A program made the translations under genes and the position numbers. The notes below the pieces were generated by a model. It was not told where the DNA came from. It searched no databases and saw only the letters and a program-made list of their open reading frames with translations. Shown here one piece after another: positions 8,592-17,399 of a stretch of DNA of 45,704 bases. The DNA is taken from the NCBI GenBank assembly GCA_003284565.1, contig QBXO01000014.1, positions 1 to 45,704 of the forward strand, written 5' to 3'. The stretch comes from SAR116 cluster bacterium AG-321-K23. GTDB taxonomy: Bacteria; Pseudomonadota; Alphaproteobacteria; Puniceispirillales; Marisalimonadaceae. Numbering within the stretch: position 1 is the first letter of the stretch; each line of letters starts with the position of its first letter.

Positions 8592-9530
8592 ATGGAAGTA
8601 AGAAATGTTAAAGTTACAGAAGTTGGGCCAAGAGATGGTTTTCAATCTGAAAGAACAATATTGAAAACTGAAGACAAAGTTGAGATTATTAACAACTTAA
8701 TTGAAGCAGGATTTCCAAGAATAGAAGTATCTTCATTTGTATCTCCTAAGGCAGTGCCACAATTAGCGGATGCTGCTGAAATACTCGAAAAAGTTAAAAG
8801 AAATAAAAATTCTACACTTGCAGCATTAGTTCCAAATGCCAGGGGTGCAATTAGAGCAGTTGACGCTAGTATTGACGAGATAGTTGTTTTTCTCTCTGCA
8901 TCAGAGAGTCATAATAAAAAAAATGTAAATAGAAGCGTCCAAGAATCATTATTAGGATTTAGGGAAATTGTTAAAATTGCAGAAGAAAATGATGTACCTA
9001 TCCAAGGTGATATTGCTACCGCATTTGGTTGTCCTTTTGAAGGAAATGTTTCCCCAAAAAGATTAGGTGAAATCTCCAAAGAATATAAAATTATGGGCTT
9101 TAAGGGAGTAACTTTAGGTGATACTACAGGCATGGCAACTCCAACAGTTGTAACAGATGCAGTCAATACAATTAGAGACATGGTTCCAGATTTCGAAATA
9201 ACATTACATTTTCACAACACGAGAGGTATTGGCTTAGCTAATGTAATGACAGGATTAAATTTAGGCATTACAGACTATGAGAGTTGCTTTGGAGGTATGG
9301 GTGGGTGTCCTTTTGCTCCCAACGCAACAGGAAATATATGTTCAGAGGATTTGATATATTTACTACATGAAATGGGAATTGAGACTGGTATAAATTTAGA
9401 TGAATTAATTACTATTGCAAAGAAAGTTGAAAACTTAGTAGGTCACAAATTACCTGGTCAAGTAATGAGAGCTGGTAGAAGGTTACTATCCTATTCAATG
9501 GATGATGTTCCTACTGCGATTGGCGCTTAA
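8592..9530 (+). CDS. Hydroxymethylglutaryl-CoA lyase family protein (MvaB-like)
   Basis: This cytoplasmic TIM-barrel lyase cleaves a 3-hydroxy-3-methyl acyl-CoA such as HMG-CoA to acetyl-CoA and an oxo acid. It keeps the HMG-CoA lyase residues: EVGPRDG with Arg14 and Asp15, a metal-binding H-F-H-N-T-R-G, and the catalytic-cysteine loop GMGGCPFAPNATGN. The loop after the metal histidines reads H-N-T where the human enzyme has H-D-T. At 312 residues it is the usual size. A strong AGGAGATGA lies just upstream of the ATG. It opens a six-gene operon with a CoA-transferase, so the true substrate may be another CoA ester made in that operon, such as a citramalyl- or dimethylmalyl-CoA analogue (inference). 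Confidence 0.85.
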   Translation: MEVRNVKVTEVGPRDGFQSERTILKTEDKVEIINNLIEAGFPRIEVSSFVSPKAVPQLADAAEILEKVKRNKNSTLAALVPNARGAIRAVDASIDEIVVFLSASESHNKKNVNRSVQESLLGFREIVKIAEENDVPIQGDIATAFGCPFEGNVSPKRLGEISKEYKIMGFKGVTLGDTTGMATPTVVTDAVNTIRDMVPDFEITLHFHNTRGIGLANVMTGLNLGITDYESCFGGMGGCPFAPNATGNICSEDLIYLLHEMGIETGINLDELITIAKKVENLVGHKLPGQVMRAGRRLLSYSMDDVPTAIGA

Positions 9531-10685
9531 ATGGTAGTCGGGAATGAGATTGGCGCTCTTTCAGGAATAAAGGTCATTGACCTAACAAGAGTATTATCTG
9601 GTCCATTTTGCACTATGTTACTTGCTGATATGGGTGCTGAAGTCATCAAAATTGAGCCACCAAAAGGTGATAATGTTAGAAATCAAGGAGATATGGTAGA
9701 GGGTTATAGCTCTTATTTTGCCCAGTTTAATAGAAATAAAAAGTCTGTAATTCTTGATCTATATAAAGACGCAGAAAAAGAAATTTTAAGATCATTACTT
9801 TCTGATGCAGATATAGTTGTAGAAAATTTTAAAGCTGGTGTTTTTGACAAAATGGGTTTTGATTTTGAAACTTTAAAATCATTAAATCCAAAATTAATAA
9901 GTGCCTCTGTAAATGGGTTTGGTAGTAAAGGGGAAATGAGTGATAGGCCTGCTTTCGATTTTATAGCACAAGCATTATCTGGTTTTATGTCATTAAATGG
10001 TACTGAAGAAAGTGGCCCAATGAGAGCAGCAATGCCTATATCCGATTTAGTAGCAGGATTATATTGTGCGTTTGGCATAGTGTGCGCTTTACAATCTCGT
10101 GTAAAAACAGGTAATGGACAAAAAGTAGAGGCAAGCCTAACCTCTGGTTTAATTTCAATGATGGCATACCTTTCTTCTGAGAGCTTTGTTACAGGAAAAG
10201 CACCAAACAAATCAGGTAATAATCATCCTATTTTGGCACCATATGGAATTTTTAAAACATCTGATGGCGAAGTTGCAGTAGCCCCAGCTAGTGATAAGTT
10301 TTGTAGTATATTTCTTGAATGTACTGATTTATTATATTTATTAGAAAATGAATTATATAGAAATAATTCTAGTAGAATGAAAAATAGAGATAGCCTGAAT
10401 GTAATTGTTAATGAAAGAATGATTTTAGAAACTTCAGATTATTGGATTAAAAAATTAAATAAAGCTGGCTGTCCAGCAGCAAAAATAGTTTCACTTCCAG
10501 AAGCTTTGAATAGTCAACTAATTAAAGATAATGGAATGGTTATAAATTCTAATGGACCTGAAGGTAGAAAAATCAAAATGACAGGGTTTCCGGTTAAATT
10601 ATCTGATACACCATCGCAGCTTTACAGGCCTCCACCATTACTTGGTGAACATACTAAAGAGATTTTAAAGACATTAAAAAAATAA
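9531..10685 (+). CDS. CaiB/BaiF (class III) CoA-transferase family protein
   Basis: This 384-residue class III CoA-transferase moves CoA from one acyl-CoA to a free carboxylic acid. The N-terminal nucleotide-fold pattern LSGIKVIDLTRVLSGPFCT and DMGAEVIKIEPP are diagnostic. The catalytic aspartate is in the P-I-S-D-L-V-A-G segment near residue 167, matching Asp169 of formyl-CoA transferase. The ATG directly follows the TAA of the lyase gene (TAAATG), so translation is coupled. Next to an HMG-CoA-lyase-like enzyme it most likely activates the pathway's acid as its CoA ester before cleavage. Donor and acceptor are unknown. Confidence 0.88.
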   Translation: MVVGNEIGALSGIKVIDLTRVLSGPFCTMLLADMGAEVIKIEPPKGDNVRNQGDMVEGYSSYFAQFNRNKKSVILDLYKDAEKEILRSLLSDADIVVENFKAGVFDKMGFDFETLKSLNPKLISASVNGFGSKGEMSDRPAFDFIAQALSGFMSLNGTEESGPMRAAMPISDLVAGLYCAFGIVCALQSRVKTGNGQKVEASLTSGLISMMAYLSSESFVTGKAPNKSGNNHPILAPYGIFKTSDGEVAVAPASDKFCSIFLECTDLLYLLENELYRNNSSRMKNRDSLNVIVNERMILETSDYWIKKLNKAGCPAAKIVSLPEALNSQLIKDNGMVINSNGPEGRKIKMTGFPVKLSDTPSQLYRPPPLLGEHTKEILKTLKK

Positions 10686-10702
10686 TATGGAGAATAATTA
10701 CT

Positions 10703-11494
10703 ATGGATTTAGAAACGATTAATTTTAAGATTGAAAATGAGATAGCATACATTGAATTGAATAGGCCAAAACAATATAATTCTCTTAACCAGACTATGGC
10801 AGAAGATTTGTTTAAGGTTTCATTAGAATGTGATGATAATCCTAAAATAAGGTCCGTTTTAATGACAGGATCTGGAGAAGACGCTTTTTGTGCAGGTGGA
10901 GACGTTAATTCATTCTATAAATATGGTAATAAAACTTCTAGTCATTTGAAAGAAGTAACAACAACTCTTCATGGAGCAATCTCAAGACTTTCTAGAATGA
11001 GTGCTCCCTTAATTGTTGCTGTAAATGGTGTTGCTGCTGGTGCAGGTTTTTCTTTTGTTGGTTTTGCAGATATTGCCATTGCTTCGACAAATGCTACATT
11101 TGTTTCAGCATACTCAAAAATAGGACTAACTCCAGATGGATCCTCAACCTTCTTTCTTCCGAGAATTATTGGAACAAGAAGATATACAGAACTTGTCTTA
11201 ACAAATAGAGTTTTAAGTGCGAATGAAGCACTTGATTGGGGATTAATTAATAAGGTTGTAGATTTTAAGCATTTAAAAGATGAAGCAAATAATCTTGCTA
11301 AAAAATTAGCCTCAGGACCATCTTTAGCATTTGGAAAGTTAAAAAATTTAGTTAATAATAGCTTTTTAGACTCTCTTGAAGGTCAAATGGAGTACGAAGC
11401 AAGAATGATCGCAGAGTCAGCTAAAACTAGTGATGGTATTAATGGTATTGAAGCTTTTGTGAATAAAAAATCAGTAATATTTAGAGGTCAATAA
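10703..11494 (+). CDS. Enoyl-CoA hydratase/isomerase family protein
   Basis: This 263-residue crotonase-fold protein acts on a CoA thioester in the cytoplasm. Oxyanion-hole segments are visible at A-F-C-A-G-G-D-V-N near residue 66 and A-V-N-G-V-A-A-G-A-G near 108. In the catalytic stretch the sequence is Y-S-K-I-G-L-T-P-D-G-S-S-T, so the usual hydratase glutamate in the P-E-I position is replaced and the second acid is aspartate. That pattern resembles PaaG-like isomerases more than true hydratases. A GGAG lies upstream of the ATG. It is third in the lyase/CoA-transferase operon and probably rearranges or hydrates the CoA intermediate. Confidence 0.85.
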   Translation: MDLETINFKIENEIAYIELNRPKQYNSLNQTMAEDLFKVSLECDDNPKIRSVLMTGSGEDAFCAGGDVNSFYKYGNKTSSHLKEVTTTLHGAISRLSRMSAPLIVAVNGVAAGAGFSFVGFADIAIASTNATFVSAYSKIGLTPDGSSTFFLPRIIGTRRYTELVLTNRVLSANEALDWGLINKVVDFKHLKDEANNLAKKLASGPSLAFGKLKNLVNNSFLDSLEGQMEYEARMIAESAKTSDGINGIEAFVNKKSVIFRGQ

Positions 11495-11505
11495 AAAGGG
11501 TTTTT

Positions 11506-12597
11506 ATGTCTTTTGATATTTTAGTTTTTGACGGGGATGGTATTGGCCCAGAAATAATGAGTTCAACACTGGAAGTTATTGAACTTTTAAATACAAAATT
11601 AAAATTAAATATAAATTTAAAAAAAGAAATTCTAGGTTTTGAACTATTAAAAAAGAAGGGTGTAACTTTTACGGATGATTTATTATTAAAATCAAAAGAA
11701 GCAGATGGTATAATTTTAGGGCCAGTCGATCATAATAATTATCCTTCAGTTTCTGACGGAGGCATTAATCCTTCAGCAAAGCTTCGAATTGAATTAGACT
11801 TATATTCTAACATTAGGCCAGCTAAAAAATATGTAAATGTTAAATCATTATCACAAAATATGGATTTGGTGATTGTACGTGAAAACACAGAAGGTTTTTA
11901 TGCGGACAGAAATATGTATGATGGCTGTGGAGAATTTAGTCCTATTCCAGGTGTAGGTTTATCTTTAAGGAAGATTACAAAAGATGCATCTTTAAAAATT
12001 GCCGAGTCAGCATTTGAAATAGCCAAATCAAGATCTATTAATCAAACTAAAAAATCAAAAGTTCACGTTGTGCATAAAGCCAATGTTATGAAAATTACTG
12101 ACGGTATTTTTCTTGATGCATGTAGAAATATTTCATCAAAATATAATGATATTGATTGTGAAGAGATGTTAATAGATGCATGTGCTGCGCATCTTGTAAG
12201 GAAACCAGAGCAGTTTGATGTTATTTTAACAACAAATATGTTTGGTGATATTTTATCAGATTTAGCAACTGAGTTATCTGGTTCTTTAGGTCTTGCCGGG
12301 TCACTGAATGCAGGTAATAAATATGCAATGGCCCAAGCACAACACGGAGCTGCTCCTGATATTGCAGAAAAGAATATTGCAAACCCAATCTCACTAATTT
12401 TATCTTCAGCCATGTTATTAGATTGGCTTGGAAAAAAAAGAAGATCAGAAAAATTAATTTTAGCTTCTAATTTAATTAATAAATCTGTATTAGAGTTACT
12501 TAATTACAAAGAAAACTTTACCAATGATCTTGGTGGAAAAGCCTCAACTAACAAAACCACAGAAAATTTGACAAAAATATTAACTAACTTGATTTAA
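11506..12597 (+). CDS. Isocitrate/isopropylmalate dehydrogenase family protein (LeuB/TtuC-like)
   Basis: This is an NAD-dependent beta-decarboxylating dehydrogenase of the LeuB/tartrate dehydrogenase family, 363 residues, usual size. Visible motifs are G-D-G-I-G-P-E-I near residue 10, the substrate-binding V-R-E-N-T-E-G-F-Y, V-H-K-A-N-V-M-K, and the metal-binding/NAD segment T-N-M-F-G-D-I-L-S-D-L. HGAAPDIAEKNIANP is the NAD site. The family oxidatively decarboxylates (2R)-2-hydroxy acids with a 3-carboxyl group. Placed between a crotonase-fold protein and a PrpF-like isomerase, it is unlikely to be biosynthetic LeuB; a catabolic role on a methylated malate or isocitrate analogue is more probable. 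Confidence 0.85.
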   Translation: MSFDILVFDGDGIGPEIMSSTLEVIELLNTKLKLNINLKKEILGFELLKKKGVTFTDDLLLKSKEADGIILGPVDHNNYPSVSDGGINPSAKLRIELDLYSNIRPAKKYVNVKSLSQNMDLVIVRENTEGFYADRNMYDGCGEFSPIPGVGLSLRKITKDASLKIAESAFEIAKSRSINQTKKSKVHVVHKANVMKITDGIFLDACRNISSKYNDIDCEEMLIDACAAHLVRKPEQFDVILTTNMFGDILSDLATELSGSLGLAGSLNAGNKYAMAQAQHGAAPDIAEKNIANPISLILSSAMLLDWLGKKRRSEKLILASNLINKSVLELLNYKENFTNDLGGKASTNKTTENLTKILTNLI

Positions 12598-12603
12598 AAA
12601 AAT

Positions 12604-13704
12604 ATGTCTGACCAAATATCTATACCAGCGGTTTATATGAGAGGTGGTACTTCAAAAGGATTACTTTTTAATTATCACGATTTACCTAAAGATCAGTCTA
12701 GATTAGATAAATATCTGCTTGCAGCAATGGGGTCTCCTGATCTTAGACAAATAAATGGAATGGGTGGAGCTACTTCAGTAACAAGTAAAGTTTGTATTAT
12801 TTCAAAAAGTAATCAAAAAAATGTTGATATAGATTATCTCTTTGCTCAAGTCCTTGTTGACAAAGCAAAGGTAGACTATGGACCAACTTGTGGAAATATG
12901 CTCTCGGCAGTAGGCCCTTTTTCAATTGAACAAGGCTTAATTGAAGCAAAACAGAGTGAAACTAGAATAGTAATTAGATCTGTAAACACAGGATCTATAA
13001 TTGAAGCTGTAGTTCCAACGCCCAAAAAAAAATTAAAATATACTGGAGATTTTGAAATTGATGGTGTTCCTGGAAAAGGCGCTCCTATTTTATTAAAATT
13101 TAAGAATTTAGTAGGTGGAGTTACAGGTAATATGTTACCTACAAAAACCCCTTACATAAATATTAAAGGTTTTGATGTAACTTGTCTTGACGTTTCTATG
13201 CCTATAGTCATGGCAAAAGCTTCTGACTTTGGCATTTGTGGCAATGAAACAAGCGAAGAGCTTAATAAAAATTTAGAACTGCTTAATAAAATAGAAGAAA
13301 TCAGAATTATTGCAGGTACTAAAATGGGAATGGGGGATGTTAGTGGAAAGGTAATACCAAAATTTGCTCTTTTGTCAAAACCACTCAAAGGTGGTACAAT
13401 TACATCTAGATATTTTACTCCAAATACATGCCATGAGACACATGCTGCTACTGGCAGTAATTGCATTGCATCTGCTTGTCTGATTTCAAATACAATTGCC
13501 TCTCAAATTGCTGAAATTAAAGTTTATAAGGAAAATAAAATAACAATAGAACATCCTCTAGGTTCAATAGATTGTTTTGTTGAAATTTGCCCATCAACTG
13601 AAGACAACAAAAATGATTTTATAATCTCATGTGGTATCTATCGGACATCAAGAAAAATAATGGATGGAAAAATTTATATTCCAGAAAATATAAATGATAA
13701 TTGA
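12604..13704 (+). CDS. PrpF/GalD family isomerase (4-oxalomesaconate tautomerase or methylaconitate isomerase-like)
   Basis: This 366-residue protein of the PrpF family (diaminopimelate-epimerase-like fold) moves a double bond or isomerises unsaturated tri- or dicarboxylic acids. Family signatures are V-Y-M-R-G-G-T-S-K-G-L near residue 10, D-L-R-Q-I-N-G-M-G-G-A-T-S-V-T-S-K near 45, G-P-T-C-G-N-M-L, and C-H-E-T-H-A-A-T-G-S-N-C near the C-terminus. Members include 2-methylaconitate isomerase PrpF, 4-oxalomesaconate tautomerase GalD and methylitaconate isomerase Mii. The neighbours (CoA-transferase, lyase, LeuB-like enzyme) favour a Mii- or PrpF-like substrate over the gallate pathway, as no other gallate gene is present. 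Its end overlaps the next gene by 11 bases. Confidence 0.85.
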   Translation: MSDQISIPAVYMRGGTSKGLLFNYHDLPKDQSRLDKYLLAAMGSPDLRQINGMGGATSVTSKVCIISKSNQKNVDIDYLFAQVLVDKAKVDYGPTCGNMLSAVGPFSIEQGLIEAKQSETRIVIRSVNTGSIIEAVVPTPKKKLKYTGDFEIDGVPGKGAPILLKFKNLVGGVTGNMLPTKTPYINIKGFDVTCLDVSMPIVMAKASDFGICGNETSEELNKNLELLNKIEEIRIIAGTKMGMGDVSGKVIPKFALLSKPLKGGTITSRYFTPNTCHETHAATGSNCIASACLISNTIASQIAEIKVYKENKITIEHPLGSIDCFVEICPSTEDNKNDFIISCGIYRTSRKIMDGKIYIPENINDN

Positions 13705-14764
13705 CAGATCCAAATTAGTTGCGTTTTTCTTTGGGTGGTGGCCAGAAAAATGGCGATATACATGGAGTTTGTTATTAGCAATTGCTAGTGGTTTTATAGC
13801 ACATTACATGGGTTTACCATTACCTTGGATGTTAGGTCCATTAATAGGTTGTGGTTTTTTTGCAGTAATTGGTAAAGGAGTAATTATTGGAAAAAAGCCT
13901 AGACCAGTTTGCAGAGCACTTTTAGGTTGCACAATTGGTGCTAATTTTGGGCCAGAAATAATTGACAGAGTCGATGAAATTGGAATTTCGTTATTATTTG
14001 TACCAGGTTTTGTAGTTCTAATGGGTTTTACAACTTATTTCTATTTAAACAAAATTATGAAAATGGATAGGTTAACTTCAATTTATGGCTCTTTTCCGGG
14101 TGGTTTGAATGAAATGGTTATTCTTGGTCAAGAAATTGGATCAAACCCAAGAACTTTGGTACTAATACACGCAACTCGAATAGTTGTAGTTGTCGTTTTA
14201 GCTTCTTTACTTATTTTGTTTGTTCCAAAGCTTAGTGTTGATATTTTACCAAATCCAGATCTATTTTACAATTGGGAACAACTTCCATTTGTTTTTATAA
14301 TATCTTATTTAGGATGGTATTTGGCAGTTAAGTTAAAAATTCCTGGTCCAACAATAATTGGTCCTATGATTTTTTCAGCACTTATTCATATTTTTGAAAT
14401 TGTAAATGCAATGCCGATGTACATTATTGTTATTTCTGTTCAAATTTTACTGGGTTCAGCTCTTGGATGTTTATTCAAAAATATTACTTTAAAAGAAATG
14501 TCTGGTCCTATACTCGCAGGATTAATAACAACCTTAATAGCAACTATACCACTAGTAATTATCTACTTTATATTATCTAATCTTGGGTATGATCCATTAT
14601 CAGTCTTATTAGCTTTCTCACCAGGAGGACAATCTGAAATGAATATTTTAGCTCTTTCTGTAGGAGCAGACATGTCATTTATAAGCCCGCATCACATGCT
14701 AAGAGTTTTTATGGTAATTATTTTTGCAGGAATTCTTCATAAAATAATAAAACAAAAGCTATAA
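13694..14764 (+). CDS. AbrB family membrane protein
   Basis: This 356-residue polytopic membrane protein carries two copies of the AbrB duplication domain (often mislabelled ammonia monooxygenase). Repeat 1 shows GLPLPWMLGPLIGCGFF near residue 40 and RALLGCTIGANFG near 73. Repeat 2 shows LKIPGPTIIGPMIFSA and LLGSALGCLFKN. The family's function is not settled; members are often found with organic-acid catabolic genes and are suspected transporters. It overlaps the PrpF-like gene by 11 bases and closes the operon, so it may import or export the operon's acid. The end is convergent with the GFA-family gene two bases away. Confidence 0.82.
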   Translation: MIIDRSKLVAFFFGWWPEKWRYTWSLLLAIASGFIAHYMGLPLPWMLGPLIGCGFFAVIGKGVIIGKKPRPVCRALLGCTIGANFGPEIIDRVDEIGISLLFVPGFVVLMGFTTYFYLNKIMKMDRLTSIYGSFPGGLNEMVILGQEIGSNPRTLVLIHATRIVVVVVLASLLILFVPKLSVDILPNPDLFYNWEQLPFVFIISYLGWYLAVKLKIPGPTIIGPMIFSALIHIFEIVNAMPMYIIVISVQILLGSALGCLFKNITLKEMSGPILAGLITTLIATIPLVIIYFILSNLGYDPLSVLLAFSPGGQSEMNILALSVGADMSFISPHHMLRVFMVIIFAGILHKIIKQKL

Positions 14765-14765
14765 T

Positions 14766-15167
14766 CTATTTCTTTAATTTATCTTTATTTGAGTTTACCA
14801 AACTCATTTTGGTATTGTCTACGTAAGGTGCGTTTTCAATCCAAGACATCTTAAAACCTTCAATACAAGCTATATTATATCCATATTCGTTAGGATTAGA
14901 TCGTCTTTTGTGATGTGTATTTATTCCGCAGATTTTACAAAAATAATGCTCAGCAATATTTGTATTCCATTGATAAGTCGATATAAATTTTTGTCCCGAG
15001 ATGATTTTTAGCAAATCTATAGGTGCCGATCCCATTACAAATCCTTTTCTTGAACAAATAGAGCAATTACATCTTCGAAGGTCTTTTAGGCTGGTATTAA
15101 CTTGAAATTGAACTAAACCACAATGACAACTGCCTTTTAAGGGTAACTCTAAATCATTAAACTTCAT
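14766..15167 (-). CDS. GFA family (glutathione-dependent formaldehyde-activating-like) protein
   Basis: This small zinc protein of about 133 residues has the GFA fold (Mss4-like). Cysteine pairs are visible at G-S-C-H-C-G near residue 15, R-C-N-C-S-I-C near 33 and Y-F-C-K-I-C-G near 77; these bind two zinc ions. The founding member accelerates S-hydroxymethylglutathione formation, but most homologues have unknown activity. I prefer ATG at 15167 over a GTG one codon earlier. It follows the DapA-family gene by only a few bases on the same strand, so the two are probably co-transcribed, and a role in handling a small aldehyde is possible. Confidence 0.78.
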   Translation of the reverse strand: MKFNDLELPLKGSCHCGLVQFQVNTSLKDLRRCNCSICSRKGFVMGSAPIDLLKIISGQKFISTYQWNTNIAEHYFCKICGINTHHKRRSNPNEYGYNIACIEGFKMSWIENAPYVDNTKMSLVNSNKDKLKK

Positions 15168-15172
15168 CACAA

Positions 15173-16084
15173 TTAAAAGTCAAATCCGTAATTATCTCTT
15201 AATTTACTAGCTAATTCAGAAGTTTTGTTTTTAGAGATAGGTTTAAATGGTGGCCTTAAATTGTTCCATAAAGAGTTTTTAGTTTGGATGGCTAATAGAG
15301 ATTTTTGAGCAGGAATTGGTGCATAATCCTGAAACAATAATCTAACTGATTTAACCTTTTTTTGAAGTTCTTCAGCCTCGTCCCATTTACCTGAATGACA
15401 AAGATTTATTACCTTTGAGATGTCTATGCTATTTAAATTAGCAGTTGCTGAAATACAACCAGGTGCACCTAATTTAATGGCTTCAATTACTGGAAGTTCT
15501 GCTCCTGGATAAACAACTAAATTTTTGATATTTAACAAGGCCTCTGTATTCTCCCAAACGCCAGAGCTATCCTTAATTCCTATTATGAATTCTGGATAAG
15601 CCTCTTTCAATCTTTTAACAAGTTCTATTGATAAACCAACACCACTTACCTGCGGAATATGATATAAATATATATTGAGTCTATTATCATTAACTCCATC
15701 AATTAGTTTTTCAAAATATTCATAAAGACCTTCATCGCTCATTCCTTTAAAATAAAATGGAGGTAATGTCATTGCTCCAAGGCAACCCAAATCAATTGCA
15801 TGTTTGGTAATTTCAATAGTATCTGGCAAATTACATAAACCCGTTCCTGGAATTAAGGTTTTTGGATCGATGCCGGACTTTACCAAGCCTTCAATTGCTA
15901 ACATTCTTTCTTTATTACCAACTGACAAAGCCTCTCCGGTGGTTCCAAAGGGAGCAAGTCCTGAACAACCATTTTCCATAAGATGTTTAGCAAGATCATT
16001 ATACATTTTTTGATCGAGTTTAAGATCTTTGTCAAAAGGGGTTAAGATTGGCGCTATTAAACCTTTAATCAAATTTATCTCCAT
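15173..16084 (-). CDS. Dihydrodipicolinate synthase (DapA) family aldolase
   Basis: This 303-residue class I aldolase/lyase of the DapA/NanA superfamily is a TIM barrel acting through a Schiff base with a 2-oxo acid. The F-G-T-T-G-E-A loop near residue 47 is intact, the catalytic tyrosine lies in Y-L-Y-H-I-P near 138, and the Schiff-base lysine is in I-G-I-K-D-S-S-G near 165. ATG at 16084 is preferred to a TTG two codons upstream. It is paired with a GFA-family protein and diverges from the HcxB-like dehydrogenase, which suggests a catabolic hydroxy- or oxo-acid aldolase rather than lysine biosynthesis. The substrate cannot be assigned. Confidence 0.82.
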   Translation of the reverse strand: MEINLIKGLIAPILTPFDKDLKLDQKMYNDLAKHLMENGCSGLAPFGTTGEALSVGNKERMLAIEGLVKSGIDPKTLIPGTGLCNLPDTIEITKHAIDLGCLGAMTLPPFYFKGMSDEGLYEYFEKLIDGVNDNRLNIYLYHIPQVSGVGLSIELVKRLKEAYPEFIIGIKDSSGVWENTEALLNIKNLVVYPGAELPVIEAIKLGAPGCISATANLNSIDISKVINLCHSGKWDEAEELQKKVKSVRLLFQDYAPIPAQKSLLAIQTKNSLWNNLRPPFKPISKNKTSELASKLRDNYGFDF

Positions 16085-16256
16085 GAACAAAATTAAAAAA
16101 TTATCCTACTTTAATTTTTTAGATAAATAAATTTCAAATTGTAGAATTTTTTCTTGCTTATCATTCATATAGAAAATTACATAGATCAATTAATACGTTA
16201 GTGATATAAGCAAAAAGAATAAAATATACATCTAACTTTTAACTTTGGGGGTATAA

Positions 16257-17384
16257 TTGACTGAGAATATTAAAAGAGTTGAAATTCGCGTGGATGTACA
16301 ACATGCAATAGAATTGATAACTGATATTTTTAAAGCTAAATCTTGCAATGATAATGAAGCAAAAACGATTGCTGAAAGACTGGCTGGATCGAATTTAGTT
16401 GGACATGATAGTCACGGTATTGCAAGAGTCCCAAGATATGTTGAATGGATGGAAAAAGGGTGGGTTTTTCCAAATTTAAAACCTGAAATAGTAATCGATG
16501 CTGGTGCAATGGGCTGCCTTGATGCTAAGCAAGGATTTGGACAAGTTGCTGGTGAATATGCAGTTGATGATGGAATTTTAAGAGCAAAAAAACACGGAGT
16601 TTCTGTAGTAGGTCTTAGAAATTCGGGTCATCTAGGAAGAATTGGTGATTGGGCTGAAAGAGCAGCAGATGCAGATTTAATTTCTTTTCATTTTGTAAAT
16701 GTAAGGGGGAGTTTGTTAGTTGCACCCTTTGGTGGAAGTGATAGAAGAGGAAGTACTTCTCCACTTGCTATAGGTATACCTAGTAAAGACAAAGATCATA
16801 TTATTTTGGACATGGCAACATCAACAGTAGCAGAAGGTAAAGTAATGGTAGCTCAAAAGGGCGGTAAGCAATTACCTCATGGAGCCTTAATAGACAGTAC
16901 GGGTAAGTTAACTACAAATCCTGAAGCCATGTACGGTAAAATAAGGGATGATGAGGTACCTAATCCAGATATGGGAACAGGTGCTATTACAGCTTTTGGA
17001 CTTCACAAAGGTTCTGGAATAAATTTTATGATGGAAATGTTGGGAGGAGCATTAACAGGTAATGGAGTTTGTGGAGCCTTAAATGAGAAAGAAAGAAGAA
17101 AGTTTTCAAACGGTATGTTGTCAATATATATCGAAGTTGAAAAAATGGTTGATTTTGATTACTTCAGAAAAGAAGTAAAATCATATGCGGATTTTGTTCG
17201 AGCTTCCAAGCCTTCTCACAACAATGATAAAGTATTAATACCAGGTGATAAAGAATTCTCAACTAAAGAAGAAAGACTTAAATTTGGACTACCTGTACCA
17301 CCATTAGTATGGGAAAATATTAAACAGACGGCAAATAAATTAAATGTTGAAAATTTAGAGCGTTTTGAAAATGCCATAAAATAA
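16257..17384 (+). CDS. Ldh family NAD(P)-dependent oxidoreductase (HcxB/YbiC-like)
   Basis: This 375-residue enzyme of the malate/L-sulfolactate/ureidoglycolate dehydrogenase family reduces 2-oxo acids or oxidises 2-hydroxy acids. L-V-G-H-D-S-H-G-I near residue 44, R-N-S-G-H-L-G-R-I-G near 120 with the catalytic histidine, and the C-terminal L-I-P-G-D-K-E near 330 resemble E. coli YbiC (HcxB) more than AllD. The start is TTG at 16257, nine bases after GGGGG. It lies directly before the xanthine dehydrogenase genes, so a role in handling ureidoglycolate or glyoxylate-derived hydroxy acids is possible but not shown; the 79-base gap to xdhA contains its own promoter. Confidence 0.83.
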   Translation: MTENIKRVEIRVDVQHAIELITDIFKAKSCNDNEAKTIAERLAGSNLVGHDSHGIARVPRYVEWMEKGWVFPNLKPEIVIDAGAMGCLDAKQGFGQVAGEYAVDDGILRAKKHGVSVVGLRNSGHLGRIGDWAERAADADLISFHFVNVRGSLLVAPFGGSDRRGSTSPLAIGIPSKDKDHIILDMATSTVAEGKVMVAQKGGKQLPHGALIDSTGKLTTNPEAMYGKIRDDEVPNPDMGTGAITAFGLHKGSGINFMMEMLGGALTGNGVCGALNEKERRKFSNGMLSIYIEVEKMVDFDYFRKEVKSYADFVRASKPSHNNDKVLIPGDKEFSTKEERLKFGLPVPPLVWENIKQTANKLNVENLERFENAIK

Positions 17385-17399
17385 TTCAGCTATCTTTGA

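Noticed and set aside
9518-9557. 10-base direct repeat GATTGGCGCT at the lyase/CoA-transferase junction (9518-9527 and 9548-9557)
   Set aside because: Short, partly coding, with no extension on either side; no functional reading found.
16155-16212. Inverted repeat TGCTTAT...ATAAGCA in the divergent gap before the HcxB-like gene
   Set aside because: The arms match over only seven bases, about 44 bases apart, which is likely by chance in AT-rich DNA. No clear promoter could be called in this 172-base gap.
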